Positions 1 to 8,091 of a DNA stretch of 64,000 nucleotides are shown piece after piece. The stretch is from Aurantiacibacter sp. MUD11 (GTDB lineage Bacteria > Pseudomonadota > Alphaproteobacteria > Sphingomonadales > Sphingomonadaceae): NCBI RefSeq assembly GCF_026967575.1, contig NZ_CP114054.1:558001-622000 (forward strand), written 5' to 3'. Both the position numbers and the translations under genes were made by a program. Below the pieces are notes generated by a model. It was not told where the DNA came from, ran no database searches, and saw nothing but the letters and a program-made list of their open reading frames with translations. How positions within the stretch are numbered: position 1 is the stretch's first letter; each line of letters begins with the position of its first letter.

Positions 1-488
1 AGCAGCACAGCCATGCCTGCCATGTCGTTCTCCACCGGCTCCAGTTCGGTGCCGGTGCCACGACCCACGGCCATCTCGCTGCGGACACAAGCGGGAACGT
101 CTGCACCCAGTTTCTCGGCCCGCGCATGCCAGTCGTCGGGGAGACCGTAGGCCTGCTCCACCAGTCGAAACAGCGCGCCCGCATCGGCAGAGCCGCCGCC
201 AAGGCCGGCTGCCACCGGCAGGTTCTTTTCCAGCGTTACGTCGAGACCGTCAGGCCGAGGCAAGGCGCCCAGTGCCTGCATCACGATATTGTCGAACGGG
301 TTTTCCAGCGCCTGTGCGAACGGGCCGACCGTGGTCAGCCGGTCCGCCTCAGCCTTGCGGGCCGCAAGTTCATCGCCCGCATCGACGAAGGCGAATAGGG
401 TCTCCAGTTCGTGATAGCCGTCCTCGCGCCGCCTGCGAACATGCAGCGCGAGGTTGATCTTGGCATATGCTGTTTCGCGAAGGACCAA
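1..488 (-). CDS. ispE: 4-(cytidine 5'-diphospho)-2-C-methyl-D-erythritol kinase, partial (3' end outside window)
   Basis: This GHMP-family kinase phosphorylates CDP-methylerythritol in the MEP route to isoprenoids. The visible N-terminal half has the family opening (AKINLALHV, then DGYHELETLFAFVD) and the phosphate-binding GHMP motif LPVAAGLGGGSADAGA. The reading frame runs off the left edge, so only about 160 residues are seen. No ATG exists in the right place. I chose TTG at 488 because the conserved reading begins about eight codons later and a GAGGAGGG purine run lies just upstream, although its spacing to the TTG is short. The start lies 7 nt after the ETF-QO stop on the same strand, so the two are probably co-transcribed. 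The family is clear; the exact start is less certain. Confidence 0.9.
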   Translation of the reverse strand, partial: MVLRETAYAKINLALHVRRRREDGYHELETLFAFVDAGDELAARKAEADRLTTVGPFAQALENPFDNIVMQALGALPRPDGLDVTLEKNLPVAAGLGGGSADAGALFRLVEQAYGLPDDWHARAEKLGADVPACVRSEMAVGRGTGTELEPVENDMAGMAVL

Positions 489-495
489 GCCCTCC

Positions 496-2139
496 TCACA
501 TATTCGGATAGTTCGGCCCGCCGCCGCCTTCGGGCGTGGTCCAGTTGATGTTCTGATTCGGGTCCTTGATGTCGCAGCTCTTGCAGTGGACGCAGTTCTG
601 CGAATTGATCTGGAACTTGGGCTCCTCACCCTCCTCGATCAGCCATTCGTAGACGCCTGCCGGGCAATAGCGGGTCGACGGGCCGGCGTAGACACCCAGC
701 TCGCTTTCGCGTTGCAGTTCCAGGTCCGCCACCTTCAGGTGATTGGGCTGGTCCTCGGCATGGTTGGTGAAGGAGTAGGAGACGCTGGTCAGGCGATCGA
801 AGCTGATCTTGCCGTCGGGCTTGGGATAGTCGATCGGCTGGTGCAGGTCGGCACGCTGCGTCTCTTCGTAGTCGCGATGGTGGCCCATCGCGCCAAGGCC
901 AAGGCCCATGGTGCGCAGCCACATGTCCGCGCCTGCGAGCACGGTGCCGATATCTCCGCCGAACTTGGCGACCAGCGGCTGGGCGTTCTGCACGTTCTTC
1001 AACTCGGTAGCGATCCAGCTTTCGCGCAGGTTCGCTTCGTATTCGCTGACCTCGGTGTGTTCCTGCCCGGCCGCAATCGCCGCAGCGACTGCCTCTGCGG
1101 CCAGCATGCCGCTCTTCATCGCGGTATGGCTGCCCTTGATGCGCGGCACGTTGACGAAGCCCGCCGCGCAGCCCACCAGCGCCCCGCCGGGGAAGGCAAG
1201 CTTGGGCACGGACTGCCAGCCACCCTCGTTGATGGCGCGCGCGCCATAGGCAACGCGGGTGCCGCCCTCCAGGTATTCGCGGATCGCCGGATGCGTCTTC
1301 CAGCGCTGGAATTCCTGGAACGGCGAGACATAAGGGTTCTTGTAATCGAGCGCGGTGACGAAACCGAGCGCGACCTGGCCGTTGGCCTGGTGGTAGAGGA
1401 AACCGCCACCCCAGGTGTCGCTCTCGGAAAGCGGCCAGCCCTGCGTGTGGATCACGCGGCCCGGCACGTGCTTGTCCGGGTCGATGTCCCACAGCTCCTT
1501 GATGCCAAGTCCATAGACCTGCGGCTCGCAATCGGCCTCGAGGTCGTACCTGGCTTTCATCTGCTTGGTCAGGTTGCCACGGGCACCTTCGGCAAACAGC
1601 GTGTACTTGGCCTGGATTTCCATGCCCGGCTGGTAATCGGGCTTGTGGCTGCCATCGGCGGCGACGCCCATGTCCTGCGTGATAACGCCGGTAACGGCGC
1701 CAGCATCGTTGAACATCACTTCCGCGGCCGGGAAGCCCGGGAAGACCATCACGCCCAGCGCCTCTGCCTGTTCGCCCAGCCAGCGGGTGAGATTGCCCAG
1801 CGAGCCGGTGTAGCAACCCTTGTTGCTCATCAGCGGAGGCATCATCAGGTGGGGCATGTCCCACTTGCCGGACTTGGTCAGCGCCCAGTGCCAGTTATCG
1901 GTTACGGGGGTCTCCGCCATCGGGCAATCCATGTCGCGCCAGTCGGGCAGCAGCTCGTCGAGCGCCTTGGGATCGACCACCGCGCCGGAGAGGATATGCG
2001 CGCCGATCTCGCTGCCCTTTTCCAGGACGACGACTTCCAGCTCCTCGTTCAACTGCTTCAGCCGGATTGCCGCGGAGAGACCGGCAGGCCCGCCGCCGAC
2101 AATCACCACGTCTACGGGCATCGATTCCCGTTCACTCAT
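496..2139 (-). CDS. Electron transfer flavoprotein-ubiquinone oxidoreductase
   Basis: This membrane-associated flavo-iron-sulfur protein passes electrons from reduced ETF (fed by acyl-CoA and other dehydrogenases) to ubiquinone. An N-terminal FAD-binding motif (VVIVGGGPAG, about residues 11-20) opens the protein. The C-terminus carries four cysteines, at about 492, 516, 519 and 522 (the last three in NCVHCKSCDIK), matching the 4Fe-4S ligands of the family. Its 547 residues are the normal length. ATG 2139 is used; a second in-frame ATG follows six codons later, just before the FAD strand. ispE follows 7 nt downstream. The facing gene at 2235 is divergent, so the 95-nt gap between them should hold both promoters, but I see no convincing elements there. 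Confidence 0.96.
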   Translation of the reverse strand: MSERESMPVDVVIVGGGPAGLSAAIRLKQLNEELEVVVLEKGSEIGAHILSGAVVDPKALDELLPDWRDMDCPMAETPVTDNWHWALTKSGKWDMPHLMMPPLMSNKGCYTGSLGNLTRWLGEQAEALGVMVFPGFPAAEVMFNDAGAVTGVITQDMGVAADGSHKPDYQPGMEIQAKYTLFAEGARGNLTKQMKARYDLEADCEPQVYGLGIKELWDIDPDKHVPGRVIHTQGWPLSESDTWGGGFLYHQANGQVALGFVTALDYKNPYVSPFQEFQRWKTHPAIREYLEGGTRVAYGARAINEGGWQSVPKLAFPGGALVGCAAGFVNVPRIKGSHTAMKSGMLAAEAVAAAIAAGQEHTEVSEYEANLRESWIATELKNVQNAQPLVAKFGGDIGTVLAGADMWLRTMGLGLGAMGHHRDYEETQRADLHQPIDYPKPDGKISFDRLTSVSYSFTNHAEDQPNHLKVADLELQRESELGVYAGPSTRYCPAGVYEWLIEEGEEPKFQINSQNCVHCKSCDIKDPNQNINWTTPEGGGGPNYPNM

Positions 2140-2234
2140 CGCTTTGTCCCGTATTGCGCCCGATTGGCTGGAGTATCATTGCTAGGCACTTGATAGTTGG
2201 CGAACGGCAGGTCAAGACCGCCAGAAGTTCGACC

Positions 2235-2969
2235 ATGCGAAATCACGACGACATCAACCTGGCGGAAAAATTCGCGGCTGCGCAAGACTGGTGGCGCGGC
2301 GCTGGTGTCGATTACGATTTTACCGACGAGGCCATGCCGCTGCTGGCCGACGAGGAAGAGGCAGCCCCCACGCCGTTGGTGAAACAGGCTGCCGCCGAGG
2401 ACAAGGCGGAAGAACCGCCCGCTCCAAAGCTTTCCGCCACCGACCTTCCGGACGAACTTCCCGCTTTTCGCGAGTGGTGGATGGGTGCCGACAATCCCTT
2501 CTCCGCACCGGCATCCAGTTGCATCCCGCCGCGCGGCGAGGCCGGTGCGCCGGTGATGGTTGTCGTTCCCATGCCGGAGGCTGGTGATAGCGACATGCTG
2601 CTGAGCGGCGTGCAAGGTCTGCTGGTCGGCAACATCCTGCGTGCGATCGGGATCGATCCGGACGCCGCCTATCTCGCCAGTGCCCTGCCAGCGCACATGC
2701 CGCTGCCCGATTTCGAGGCCCTTGGCCGCGAAGGCCTGGGGGCAGCCCTGACCCAACATATCCAGCTTGCCCAGCCGCAACGCGTCCTGCTGCTCGGCAG
2801 CAAGCTGCCCGGCCTGCTCGGCCACGATCCATCCTCGCCGCCCGAGAGCCTTACGGACATCGGCGGCACCAAGACCCTCGCAACCTTCGCCCCCGACCGC
2901 TTGCTCGACCACGCCCGACAAAGGGCACGGCTCTGGAAGCGGCTTCTGCAATGGACCAACGCTGCATGA
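2235..2969 (+). CDS. Family-4 uracil-DNA-glycosylase-like protein, catalytic motifs degenerate
   Basis: The 244-residue product follows the outline of a family-4 uracil-DNA glycosylase from about residue 75 onwards: a core strand (VMVVVP), a helix (GLLVGNILRAIG), the strand RVLLLGSKLPGLLG and the closing block ATFAPDRLLDHARQRARLW. The hallmark residues are missing. The GEAPG motif reads PMPEAGD (about 112-118). The catalytic His-Pro near the C-terminus is Ala-Pro (219-220). The protein has a single cysteine (C96), so the usual 4Fe-4S cluster cannot form. Residues 1-70 are acidic, low-complexity and probably disordered. The fold assignment is my pattern match and the loss of activity is inferred. 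The stop overlaps the start of the transglycosylase gene (ATGA). A role in uracil repair should not be assumed from the family name. Confidence 0.7.
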   Translation: MRNHDDINLAEKFAAAQDWWRGAGVDYDFTDEAMPLLADEEEAAPTPLVKQAAAEDKAEEPPAPKLSATDLPDELPAFREWWMGADNPFSAPASSCIPPRGEAGAPVMVVVPMPEAGDSDMLLSGVQGLLVGNILRAIGIDPDAAYLASALPAHMPLPDFEALGREGLGAALTQHIQLAQPQRVLLLGSKLPGLLGHDPSSPPESLTDIGGTKTLATFAPDRLLDHARQRARLWKRLLQWTNAA

Positions 2970-4717
2970 AATTGCTCACCCCCCTGGCAATTTGCATCGC
3001 CATGCTCGGCACCGTCCCCGCACTTGCCCAGCAGACCGACTCCCGCACCTATTTCTCCGCTCGCATCACTGAGCGCACGACGCCGCAACAGCTGGATGCG
3101 CAGGACCGCGAGTATTACGACGCGCTGTTCACCGCCATCGAGCGCGAGCAGTGGAGCGAGGTGCAACGCCTGTTCGAGCAGCGCCCCTCCGGCCTGCTGC
3201 ACGATGTTGCCCGGGCAGAATACTTCCTCGCGGCCAATTCGCCCCGGGTCGAAGCCCCGCAGATCGAGGAATGGCTGCGCACCGGGTATAACCTGCCGCA
3301 GGCCGAACAGCTCGTGCGCCTCGGTCGCACGCGCGGCCTGACCGCCGAACCGCGCCTGCCCTATGTCCGCGATCTCGTCTCGCAGCGCTCTGTTCCGCGC
3401 CGCACCCGCCCGCGTTCCACCGATGACGGCACCATGCCCGACGATGTGCGCGCAGCCATTCTTGAGCGGATCACCAATGACGATCCCGATGGTGCGCGCA
3501 TCCTCCTTGATGGCATCGACGCCTCGCTCAGTCCCGAAGCAAGGGCGGAATGGCGTCAACGCGTCGCCTGGAGCTATTTCATCGAGAACAAGGACGCGCA
3601 GGCGCTGGCCATGGCGCAGACCGTGGCGGCCGGCAGCGGTGCGTGGGTGGCGGAAGGCGACTGGGTCGCCGGCCTTGCAGCCTGGCGCCTCAACGATTGC
3701 GACAGCGCTTCGGCCTCGTTCCAGCGCGCCGCTCAGGGTGCCATCAACCCGGAACTGCGCGCCGCATCGCTGTTCTGGGCCTCGCGCGCCGCGCTCCGGT
3801 GCCGCCAGCCCTCCCTCAGTGCGCGGCTGCTGAGCGATGCGGCGATCATGGACGACACCCTCTACGGCATGCTGGCGGCAGAACAGCTCGGTCGCCAGCT
3901 GCCCGACCGGGTTGAAAGCGCCGAATTCACGCAGGCCGACTGGCGGGCGGTCGGCAACTACGACAATGTCCGCATCGCCGTGGCGCTGGACGAGATCGGC
4001 CGCGACGTACTCGCCAGCCAGATCCTGATCCACCAGGCCCGCATCAGCGATCCGCGCGAGTACGAGACATACTCGCGCCTCGCCCGCGAACTCGGCTTCC
4101 CGCAGACGCAGCTCTATATGGCGCTGAATGCCCCCAGCGGCGGACAGGCGGACCCGGCCTCCCACTTCCCGGCGCCCAAGATCGCGCCGGTCAACGGGTG
4201 GGAGATCGACCCCGGCCTCGCCTTCGCGCACATCCTGCAGGAATCGGCCTTCCGCGCCAATGCGGTCAGTCCGGCGAACGCGCAGGGCCTGATGCAGATT
4301 ACTCCGCCCACGCTGCGCCAGCATGCCGGCTGCGTCGGGCGCCCGGCAGGCGCCATCGACGTGTTCGATCCGGACATGAACCTGGCGCTGGGCCAGTGCA
4401 ACCTGCAGATGGTAGCTCGCAATCCGTCGACGGGCGGACGACTGCCGCAGATCATGGCGGCCTATAACGCCGGCCTCACCCCGATCACGCGCTGGGTAAG
4501 CGAGGTGAACGACCAGGGTGACCCGCTGCTCTACATGGAAGCCATCCCGTACTGGGAGACGCGCGGATATGTCGCCATCGTGATGCGCAATTACTGGATG
4601 TACGAACGCCAGGCCAACGCCGTCTCGCCCAGTCGCCTGGCGCTGGCGCAGAACGACTGGCCAATGTTCCCCGACACCTCTACCGGCGGGCGCGTCTACA
4701 TGTCGGGAGGACAATAG
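2966..4717 (+). CDS. Soluble-type lytic murein transglycosylase
   Basis: A periplasmic enzyme of the Slt70/MltE class that cleaves the MurNAc-GlcNAc bond of peptidoglycan to leave 1,6-anhydro-MurNAc. The product (583 residues) starts with a signal peptide (MKLLTPLAICIAMLGTVPALA). A long helical-repeat region fills the middle, and a C-terminal SLT domain carries the catalytic glutamate E426 in ILQESAF, followed by AQGLMQITPPT and MAAYNAG. I prefer ATG 2966 over ATG 2951 because the signal peptide begins there and the ATG overlaps the upstream stop. Its stop overlaps the GTG of moaB by one base (TAGTG). The anhydro-muropeptides it makes are the kind of product recycled by the amgK/murU genes further along the window; that functional link is inferred. 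Confidence 0.92.
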   Translation: MKLLTPLAICIAMLGTVPALAQQTDSRTYFSARITERTTPQQLDAQDREYYDALFTAIEREQWSEVQRLFEQRPSGLLHDVARAEYFLAANSPRVEAPQIEEWLRTGYNLPQAEQLVRLGRTRGLTAEPRLPYVRDLVSQRSVPRRTRPRSTDDGTMPDDVRAAILERITNDDPDGARILLDGIDASLSPEARAEWRQRVAWSYFIENKDAQALAMAQTVAAGSGAWVAEGDWVAGLAAWRLNDCDSASASFQRAAQGAINPELRAASLFWASRAALRCRQPSLSARLLSDAAIMDDTLYGMLAAEQLGRQLPDRVESAEFTQADWRAVGNYDNVRIAVALDEIGRDVLASQILIHQARISDPREYETYSRLARELGFPQTQLYMALNAPSGGQADPASHFPAPKIAPVNGWEIDPGLAFAHILQESAFRANAVSPANAQGLMQITPPTLRQHAGCVGRPAGAIDVFDPDMNLALGQCNLQMVARNPSTGGRLPQIMAAYNAGLTPITRWVSEVNDQGDPLLYMEAIPYWETRGYVAIVMRNYWMYERQANAVSPSRLALAQNDWPMFPDTSTGGRVYMSGGQ

Positions 4718-5244
4718 TGGCCATCGACGAAAGCCGGATGTTCCGGCCGATCAATATCGCCCTGCTAACCGTGTCCGACACGCGCGGCCCGGACGAGGAT
4801 ACCTCGGGCGACATCCTGGCCGAGCGCATCCAGAGCGCCGGCCACAACCTTGCGGCGCGCGCCATCGAGAAGGACGACGCCGATGCGATCGTCCGCCTGC
4901 TGCAGGACTGGATCGAGGATCCGGAGATCGACGCCATCGTCTCGACTGGGGGTACCGGCCTTACCGGTCGCGACGTCACGCCCGAGGCGCTGGACCGCAT
5001 CAAGGACAAGGAAATTCCCGGTTTCGGGGAGCTGTTCCGCTGGGTCAGCTACCAGACCATCGGCACCTCGACCGTGCAGTCCCGCGCCGTGGCCGTGCTT
5101 GCCGGCGCAACCTACATCTTCGCTCTGCCCGGTTCCAACGGCGCCGTGCGCGACGGATGGGACGGCATTCTTGCCGAACAGCTCGACAGCCGGAACCGCC
5201 CCTGCAATTTCGTCGAACTGATGCCCCGCCTGCGGGAAAAGTAG
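4717..5244 (+). CDS. moaB: Molybdenum cofactor biosynthesis protein B
   Basis: A MoaB/Mog-family cytoplasmic protein that handles molybdopterin adenylylation during molybdenum cofactor assembly. The 175-residue product has the family strand ALLTVSDTRGPDEDTSG and the phosphate-binding motif STGGTGLTGRDVTPEAL, then FALPGSNGAVRDGWDGIL. It starts with GTG 4717, overlapping the TAG of the transglycosylase gene by one base, with a GGGAGG Shine-Dalgarno sequence about seven bases before it. A later in-frame ATG (eighth codon) would cut off only a non-conserved tail. It closes the short plus-strand operon beginning with the UDG-like gene. It ends 5 nt from the stop of the convergent VOC gene. No other molybdenum genes lie nearby. 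Confidence 0.93.
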   Translation: MAIDESRMFRPINIALLTVSDTRGPDEDTSGDILAERIQSAGHNLAARAIEKDDADAIVRLLQDWIEDPEIDAIVSTGGTGLTGRDVTPEALDRIKDKEIPGFGELFRWVSYQTIGTSTVQSRAVAVLAGATYIFALPGSNGAVRDGWDGILAEQLDSRNRPCNFVELMPRLREK

Positions 5245-5249
5245 GGAAA

Positions 5250-5591
5250 TCAGCCCGCAGCCGGCTCGTAACAGGCAAGTTCCAGCCCCTCCGGGTCGGT
5301 GAAGTGGAACCGCTTGCCACCGGGGAAATCGAAGATCGGCAGGGTAATGGCGCCGCCGGCCGCCTCAACTGCGGCGAGAGCAGCGGCGATGTCATCCACC
5401 CGGATCACCGGCAGGATGCCCCTGCCATGATGCTCACCCGTGCCATTCAGGCCAAGCTGGCAGGGCGCTTCCTCGTGCGCCGCGTAATCATCTCCATAAG
5501 CAGTGAAATTCCAGCCAAAAGCCTTTGAATAAAATGCGGTTTCCGCTTTCGCGGACGAGACCGGAAGCTCTACGTAATCCAGCACGGCCAT
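5250..5591 (-). CDS. VOC family (glyoxalase/bleomycin-resistance fold) protein
   Basis: A 113-residue protein built of the two beta-alpha-beta-beta-beta units of the vicinal-oxygen-chelate fold: the opening VLDYVELPVSS, then FYSKAFGWNF, the second unit GILPVIRVDDIAAALAAVEAAGG and the closing FHFTDPEGLELACYE, where the glutamate is a likely metal ligand. Substrate is unknown; small proteins of this type include glyoxalases, dioxygenase relatives and drug-binding proteins. ATG 5591 is chosen because it has a GGGAGA ribosome site and begins exactly at the conserved first strand; longer upstream extensions read like non-coding sequence. The gene diverges from the radical SAM gene, sharing a 47-bp region that contains a LexA box, so it could in principle be affected by LexA too. 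Confidence 0.82.
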   Translation of the reverse strand: MAVLDYVELPVSSAKAETAFYSKAFGWNFTAYGDDYAAHEEAPCQLGLNGTGEHHGRGILPVIRVDDIAAALAAVEAAGGAITLPIFDFPGGKRFHFTDPEGLELACYEPAAG

Positions 5592-5603
5592 AACGAATCT
5601 CCC

Positions 5604-5632
5604 TTGCTCATCTTTGCAGTTTGTTCTATTTC
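5604..5632 (+). promoter_or_regulatory. Candidate sigma-70 promoter of the radical SAM gene
   Basis: TTGCTC (5604-5609), a 17-base spacer and TATTTC (5627-5632) place the expected start point on the A of the ATG at 5639, so the transcript would be leaderless. The hexamers are individually weak (only TTG and TAT match consensus). The correct spacing and the overlap of the -10 with the LexA box are the main support. Confidence 0.35.
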
Positions 5633-5637
5633 TGTTC
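5623..5637 (+). promoter_or_regulatory. LexA (SOS) box, GTTC-N7-GTTC
   Basis: GTTC at 5623-5626 and GTTC at 5634-5637 are separated by exactly seven bases (TATTTCT). This is the direct-repeat operator known for LexA in alphaproteobacteria. It lies between the divergent VOC and radical SAM genes and ends one base before the ATG at 5639, so bound LexA would cover the -10 and start region of the radical SAM gene. This is a perfect match to the published consensus; the binding itself is inferred. Confidence 0.7.
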
Positions 5638-5638
5638 C

Positions 5639-6721
5639 ATGCGCAAGAGCGAAGTCCCACAGCGCGGCAGAGGCGCGCAATCGGCATTGGTGCCGCAACG
5701 CTTCGGCCTGGCTGATCGGCAGGTCGACGGGGACTGGCGCGATGCGATGGAACTGCTGGACGGCACGCCCCCCAAGCTGCGCACGCAGGTGACCGAGGAA
5801 CATCCCAAGTCGATCCTCTCGTTCAACCAGTCGCCGGACATCGCCTTTGATCGCTCGATCAACGCCTATCGCGGATGTGAGCATGGTTGCGTTTACTGCT
5901 TCGCCCGCCCGACGCACGCCTATCACGACCTCTCGCCGGGTCTGGACTTCGAAACCAAACTGTTCGCCAAGCCGGACGCCGCCCGCCTGCTGCGCGAGAC
6001 GCTGGCGCGTCCGAAGTATCGGCCAAAGCCCATCGCCATGGGCACGAACACGGACCCTTACCAACCGATCGAGAACCGCTATGGCATTACGCGCCAAGTC
6101 CTCGAAGTATGCCTCGAAACGCGTCACCCCGTGACCATCACGACGAAATCCGATCGCGTTCTCAATGACCTGGACCTGCTGGAGGAAATGGCGCGCCATT
6201 CGCTGGTCGCTGTCGCCATTTCCGTTACCAGCCTTGATCCGGTGCTGTCCGGCAAGCTGGAGCCGCGCGCGGCCTCGCCGGCGAAGCGGCTGGCGGCCCT
6301 GGGCACGCTGGCTGCGGCAGGTGTGCCGACACATTGCTCGATTGCGCCGGTCATCCCGGCGATGACCGATGAATTCCTTGAGGAAATCGTGGCCAGGGCC
6401 GCCGGCAAGGGCGTCGACAGTTGCGGATGGATCCCTTTGCGCCTTCCACACGAGGTCGCGCCGCTGTTCCGCGAATGGCTGGCCGTCCACTACCCCGACC
6501 GCGCCGGCAAGGTGATGAGCATCGTGCAATCGATGCGCAACGGCCGCGACAACGACCCCAATTTCTTCTCCCGGCTGAAACCGAAAGGGGTCTGGGCGGA
6601 GCTGTTCCGCACGCGTTTTCGCCTTGCCTGCAGGCGAAATGGCCTTGAAAAGCCCGCGTTCGCACTGCGAACCGATGCATTTAGGCAACCCCAAACGGGC
6701 AGACAGTTACAATTGCTATGA
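5639..6721 (+). CDS. PA0069-family radical SAM protein (spore photoproduct lyase-like)
   Basis: A radical SAM enzyme of 360 residues with the cluster motif C80-x3-C84-x2-C87 (CEHGCVYC) at the N-terminal part. It is followed by FETKLFAKPDAARLL, the SAM-barrel strand PIAMGTNTDPYQPIE and the TITTKSDRVLNDLDLL segment characteristic of the PA0069/SplB-like branch. Family members are often called DNA repair photolyase-like; the substrate has not been shown. ATG 5639 is preferred to TTG 5621 because the TTG lies inside the LexA box and adds no conserved residues. There is no Shine-Dalgarno sequence. The LexA operator immediately before the gene supports a DNA-damage role, which is inferred. The gene ends with no clear terminator before the OmpA-like gene. 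Confidence 0.85.
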   Translation: MRKSEVPQRGRGAQSALVPQRFGLADRQVDGDWRDAMELLDGTPPKLRTQVTEEHPKSILSFNQSPDIAFDRSINAYRGCEHGCVYCFARPTHAYHDLSPGLDFETKLFAKPDAARLLRETLARPKYRPKPIAMGTNTDPYQPIENRYGITRQVLEVCLETRHPVTITTKSDRVLNDLDLLEEMARHSLVAVAISVTSLDPVLSGKLEPRAASPAKRLAALGTLAAAGVPTHCSIAPVIPAMTDEFLEEIVARAAGKGVDSCGWIPLRLPHEVAPLFREWLAVHYPDRAGKVMSIVQSMRNGRDNDPNFFSRLKPKGVWAELFRTRFRLACRRNGLEKPAFALRTDAFRQPQTGRQLQLL

Positions 6722-6841
6722 AATGCTTCGCTTTGACGACAGATTGCGTTAACACCAGTCTTAGCTTTGTCGCATAGGTGGGCTACCCGCGTGTGTGACC
6801 CTGCGCTACGATTCGCAGTCCTTGAGATGGGGGATTACCTA

Positions 6842-7993
6842 ATGAAGAAGTTCACAGTCGGTCTGATGACGGCGACAGCCTTCATCGCCACGCCGGCAAT
6901 GGCCGGTGATGGCGAGTTCTACATCGGCGTCGGTTCCGGCATCGGTGAAGTCGAAGACACTGAGCTTGTCGAACAGACCTTCAACCGCACCGTGATCGTG
7001 CAGCCGGAACTCGGTTGGGAAGCCGAAGCCGTCCTCGGTTACGACGCCGGACCGGTCCGCTTCGAAGTCGAAGGTGCTTACAAAGACTTCGAAATGGATA
7101 CGATCGATGCTGGCCTCGCCGGCATCCCCGGTTTCTTCACCCCGTCGGGCTTCGTCTTCGAAAACGGCGTGCAGGATCCGGTCAACGGTGACCTCACCAT
7201 CTGGAGCGGCATGGTCAACGCGCTGCTCGACTTCGGCGGCAACGACGGCCTCGGTTTCTCGATCGGTGGCGGTGTCGGCATCAGCACCGCGAAGTTCTCG
7301 GACGTGACCGCCTATAACGGTGGCCCGGGCTTCCTTGACGACAGCGACACCCGCTTCGCCTGGCAGGGCATCGCCCAGCTGCGCGCTCCGCTGACCGACA
7401 GCATCGACGCTTCGATCAAGTACAAGTATCACCGCGTGACCGAGCCGACCTACGTCGACGAAGTCGGGCGCACGCTGACGGGCGATGTCGGTACCCACAC
7501 CATTCTGGGCACCTTCATCTTCAACTTCGGTGGCGAAGAGCCGGCCCCGCCGCCGCCTCCGCCGCCGCCTCCGCCTCCGCCGCCGCCTCCGCCTCCGCCG
7601 CCTCCCCCGCCGCCGCCGCCGCCGCCTCCGCCGGCTCCGGTCTGCGAGCAGGGCCCCTACATCGTCTTCTTCGATTGGGATAAGTCGGACATCACGCCGG
7701 AAGCGGCCACCGTGCTCAACAGCGCCATCACGGCCTATGGTGACTGCGGTACCGCCGCCATCATGCTCGCCGGTCACGCTGACCGCTCGGGTTCCGCCAC
7801 CTACAACGTCGGCCTGTCCGAACGTCGTAACGCTTCGGTCCAGGAATACCTGACCGCACGTGGCATCCCGGCCGCCCGCATCTCCAGCGAGGCATTCGGC
7901 GAAACCATGCCGCGTGTCCCGACCGCCGACGGCGTGCGCGAACTGCAGAACCGTCGCGTGGAAATCACCTACGGGCCGGGCTCGGGCAACTAA
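6842..7993 (+). CDS. OmpA-family outer membrane protein with 29-proline linker
   Basis: An outer membrane protein of 383 residues. A signal peptide (MKKFTVGLMTATAFIATPAMA) leads into an eight-stranded-type beta-barrel (about residues 22-228). A run of 29 prolines follows at residues 236-264, and then a C-terminal OmpA peptidoglycan-binding domain (FFDWDKSDITPEA, LAGHADRSGSATYN, LSERRNASV, NRRVEITYG). The barrel anchors in the outer membrane and the C-terminal domain binds the wall. ATG 6842 follows a GGGGGA ribosome site and begins the signal peptide; an earlier in-frame start has no support. The proline codons mix CCG, CCT and CCC, which limits but does not prevent slippage. A strong intrinsic terminator follows the gene, so it is probably transcribed alone and heavily. 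Translation of the proline run should depend on elongation factor P. Confidence 0.93.
   Translation: MKKFTVGLMTATAFIATPAMAGDGEFYIGVGSGIGEVEDTELVEQTFNRTVIVQPELGWEAEAVLGYDAGPVRFEVEGAYKDFEMDTIDAGLAGIPGFFTPSGFVFENGVQDPVNGDLTIWSGMVNALLDFGGNDGLGFSIGGGVGISTAKFSDVTAYNGGPGFLDDSDTRFAWQGIAQLRAPLTDSIDASIKYKYHRVTEPTYVDEVGRTLTGDVGTHTILGTFIFNFGGEEPAPPPPPPPPPPPPPPPPPPPPPPPPPPPPPAPVCEQGPYIVFFDWDKSDITPEAATVLNSAITAYGDCGTAAIMLAGHADRSGSATYNVGLSERRNASVQEYLTARGIPAARISSEAFGETMPRVPTADGVRELQNRRVEITYGPGSGN
7547..7633 (+). repeat. Polyproline-coding tract (29 codons)
   Basis: Eighty-seven bases of CCG/CCT/CCC triplets encode 29 uninterrupted prolines between the barrel and OmpA domains. The near-identical triplets make the tract a likely site of replication slippage in multiples of three, which would change linker length without breaking the frame. 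Confidence 0.95.
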
Positions 7994-8015
7994 GCCCTAC
8001 CCAACCAGACAAATG

Positions 8016-8046
8016 GGGCCGGGAGAGCACTCTCCCGGCCCTTTTT
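8016..8046 (+). terminator. Intrinsic terminator after the OmpA-like gene
   Basis: A 12-bp GC-rich stem (GGGCCGGGAGAG with CTCTCCCGGCCC) with a very short loop is followed by TTTTT at 8042-8046. It lies 22 nt after the stop codon. On the other strand there is no clear T run, so for the convergent dnaE gene it would be weaker. Confidence 0.92.
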
Positions 8047-8091
8047 CTTTGCCTGAGGGAAATTCGAAGTGGCGCCGTCCCGTCGCGCGGG

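Noticed and set aside
6749..6764. CtrA-like site (TTAA ... CTTAG) upstream of the OmpA-type gene
   Set aside because: The half-sites are one base out of register with TTAA-N7-TTAA, and the second half is not TTAA. I did not accept it as a CtrA site although divL is in the window.
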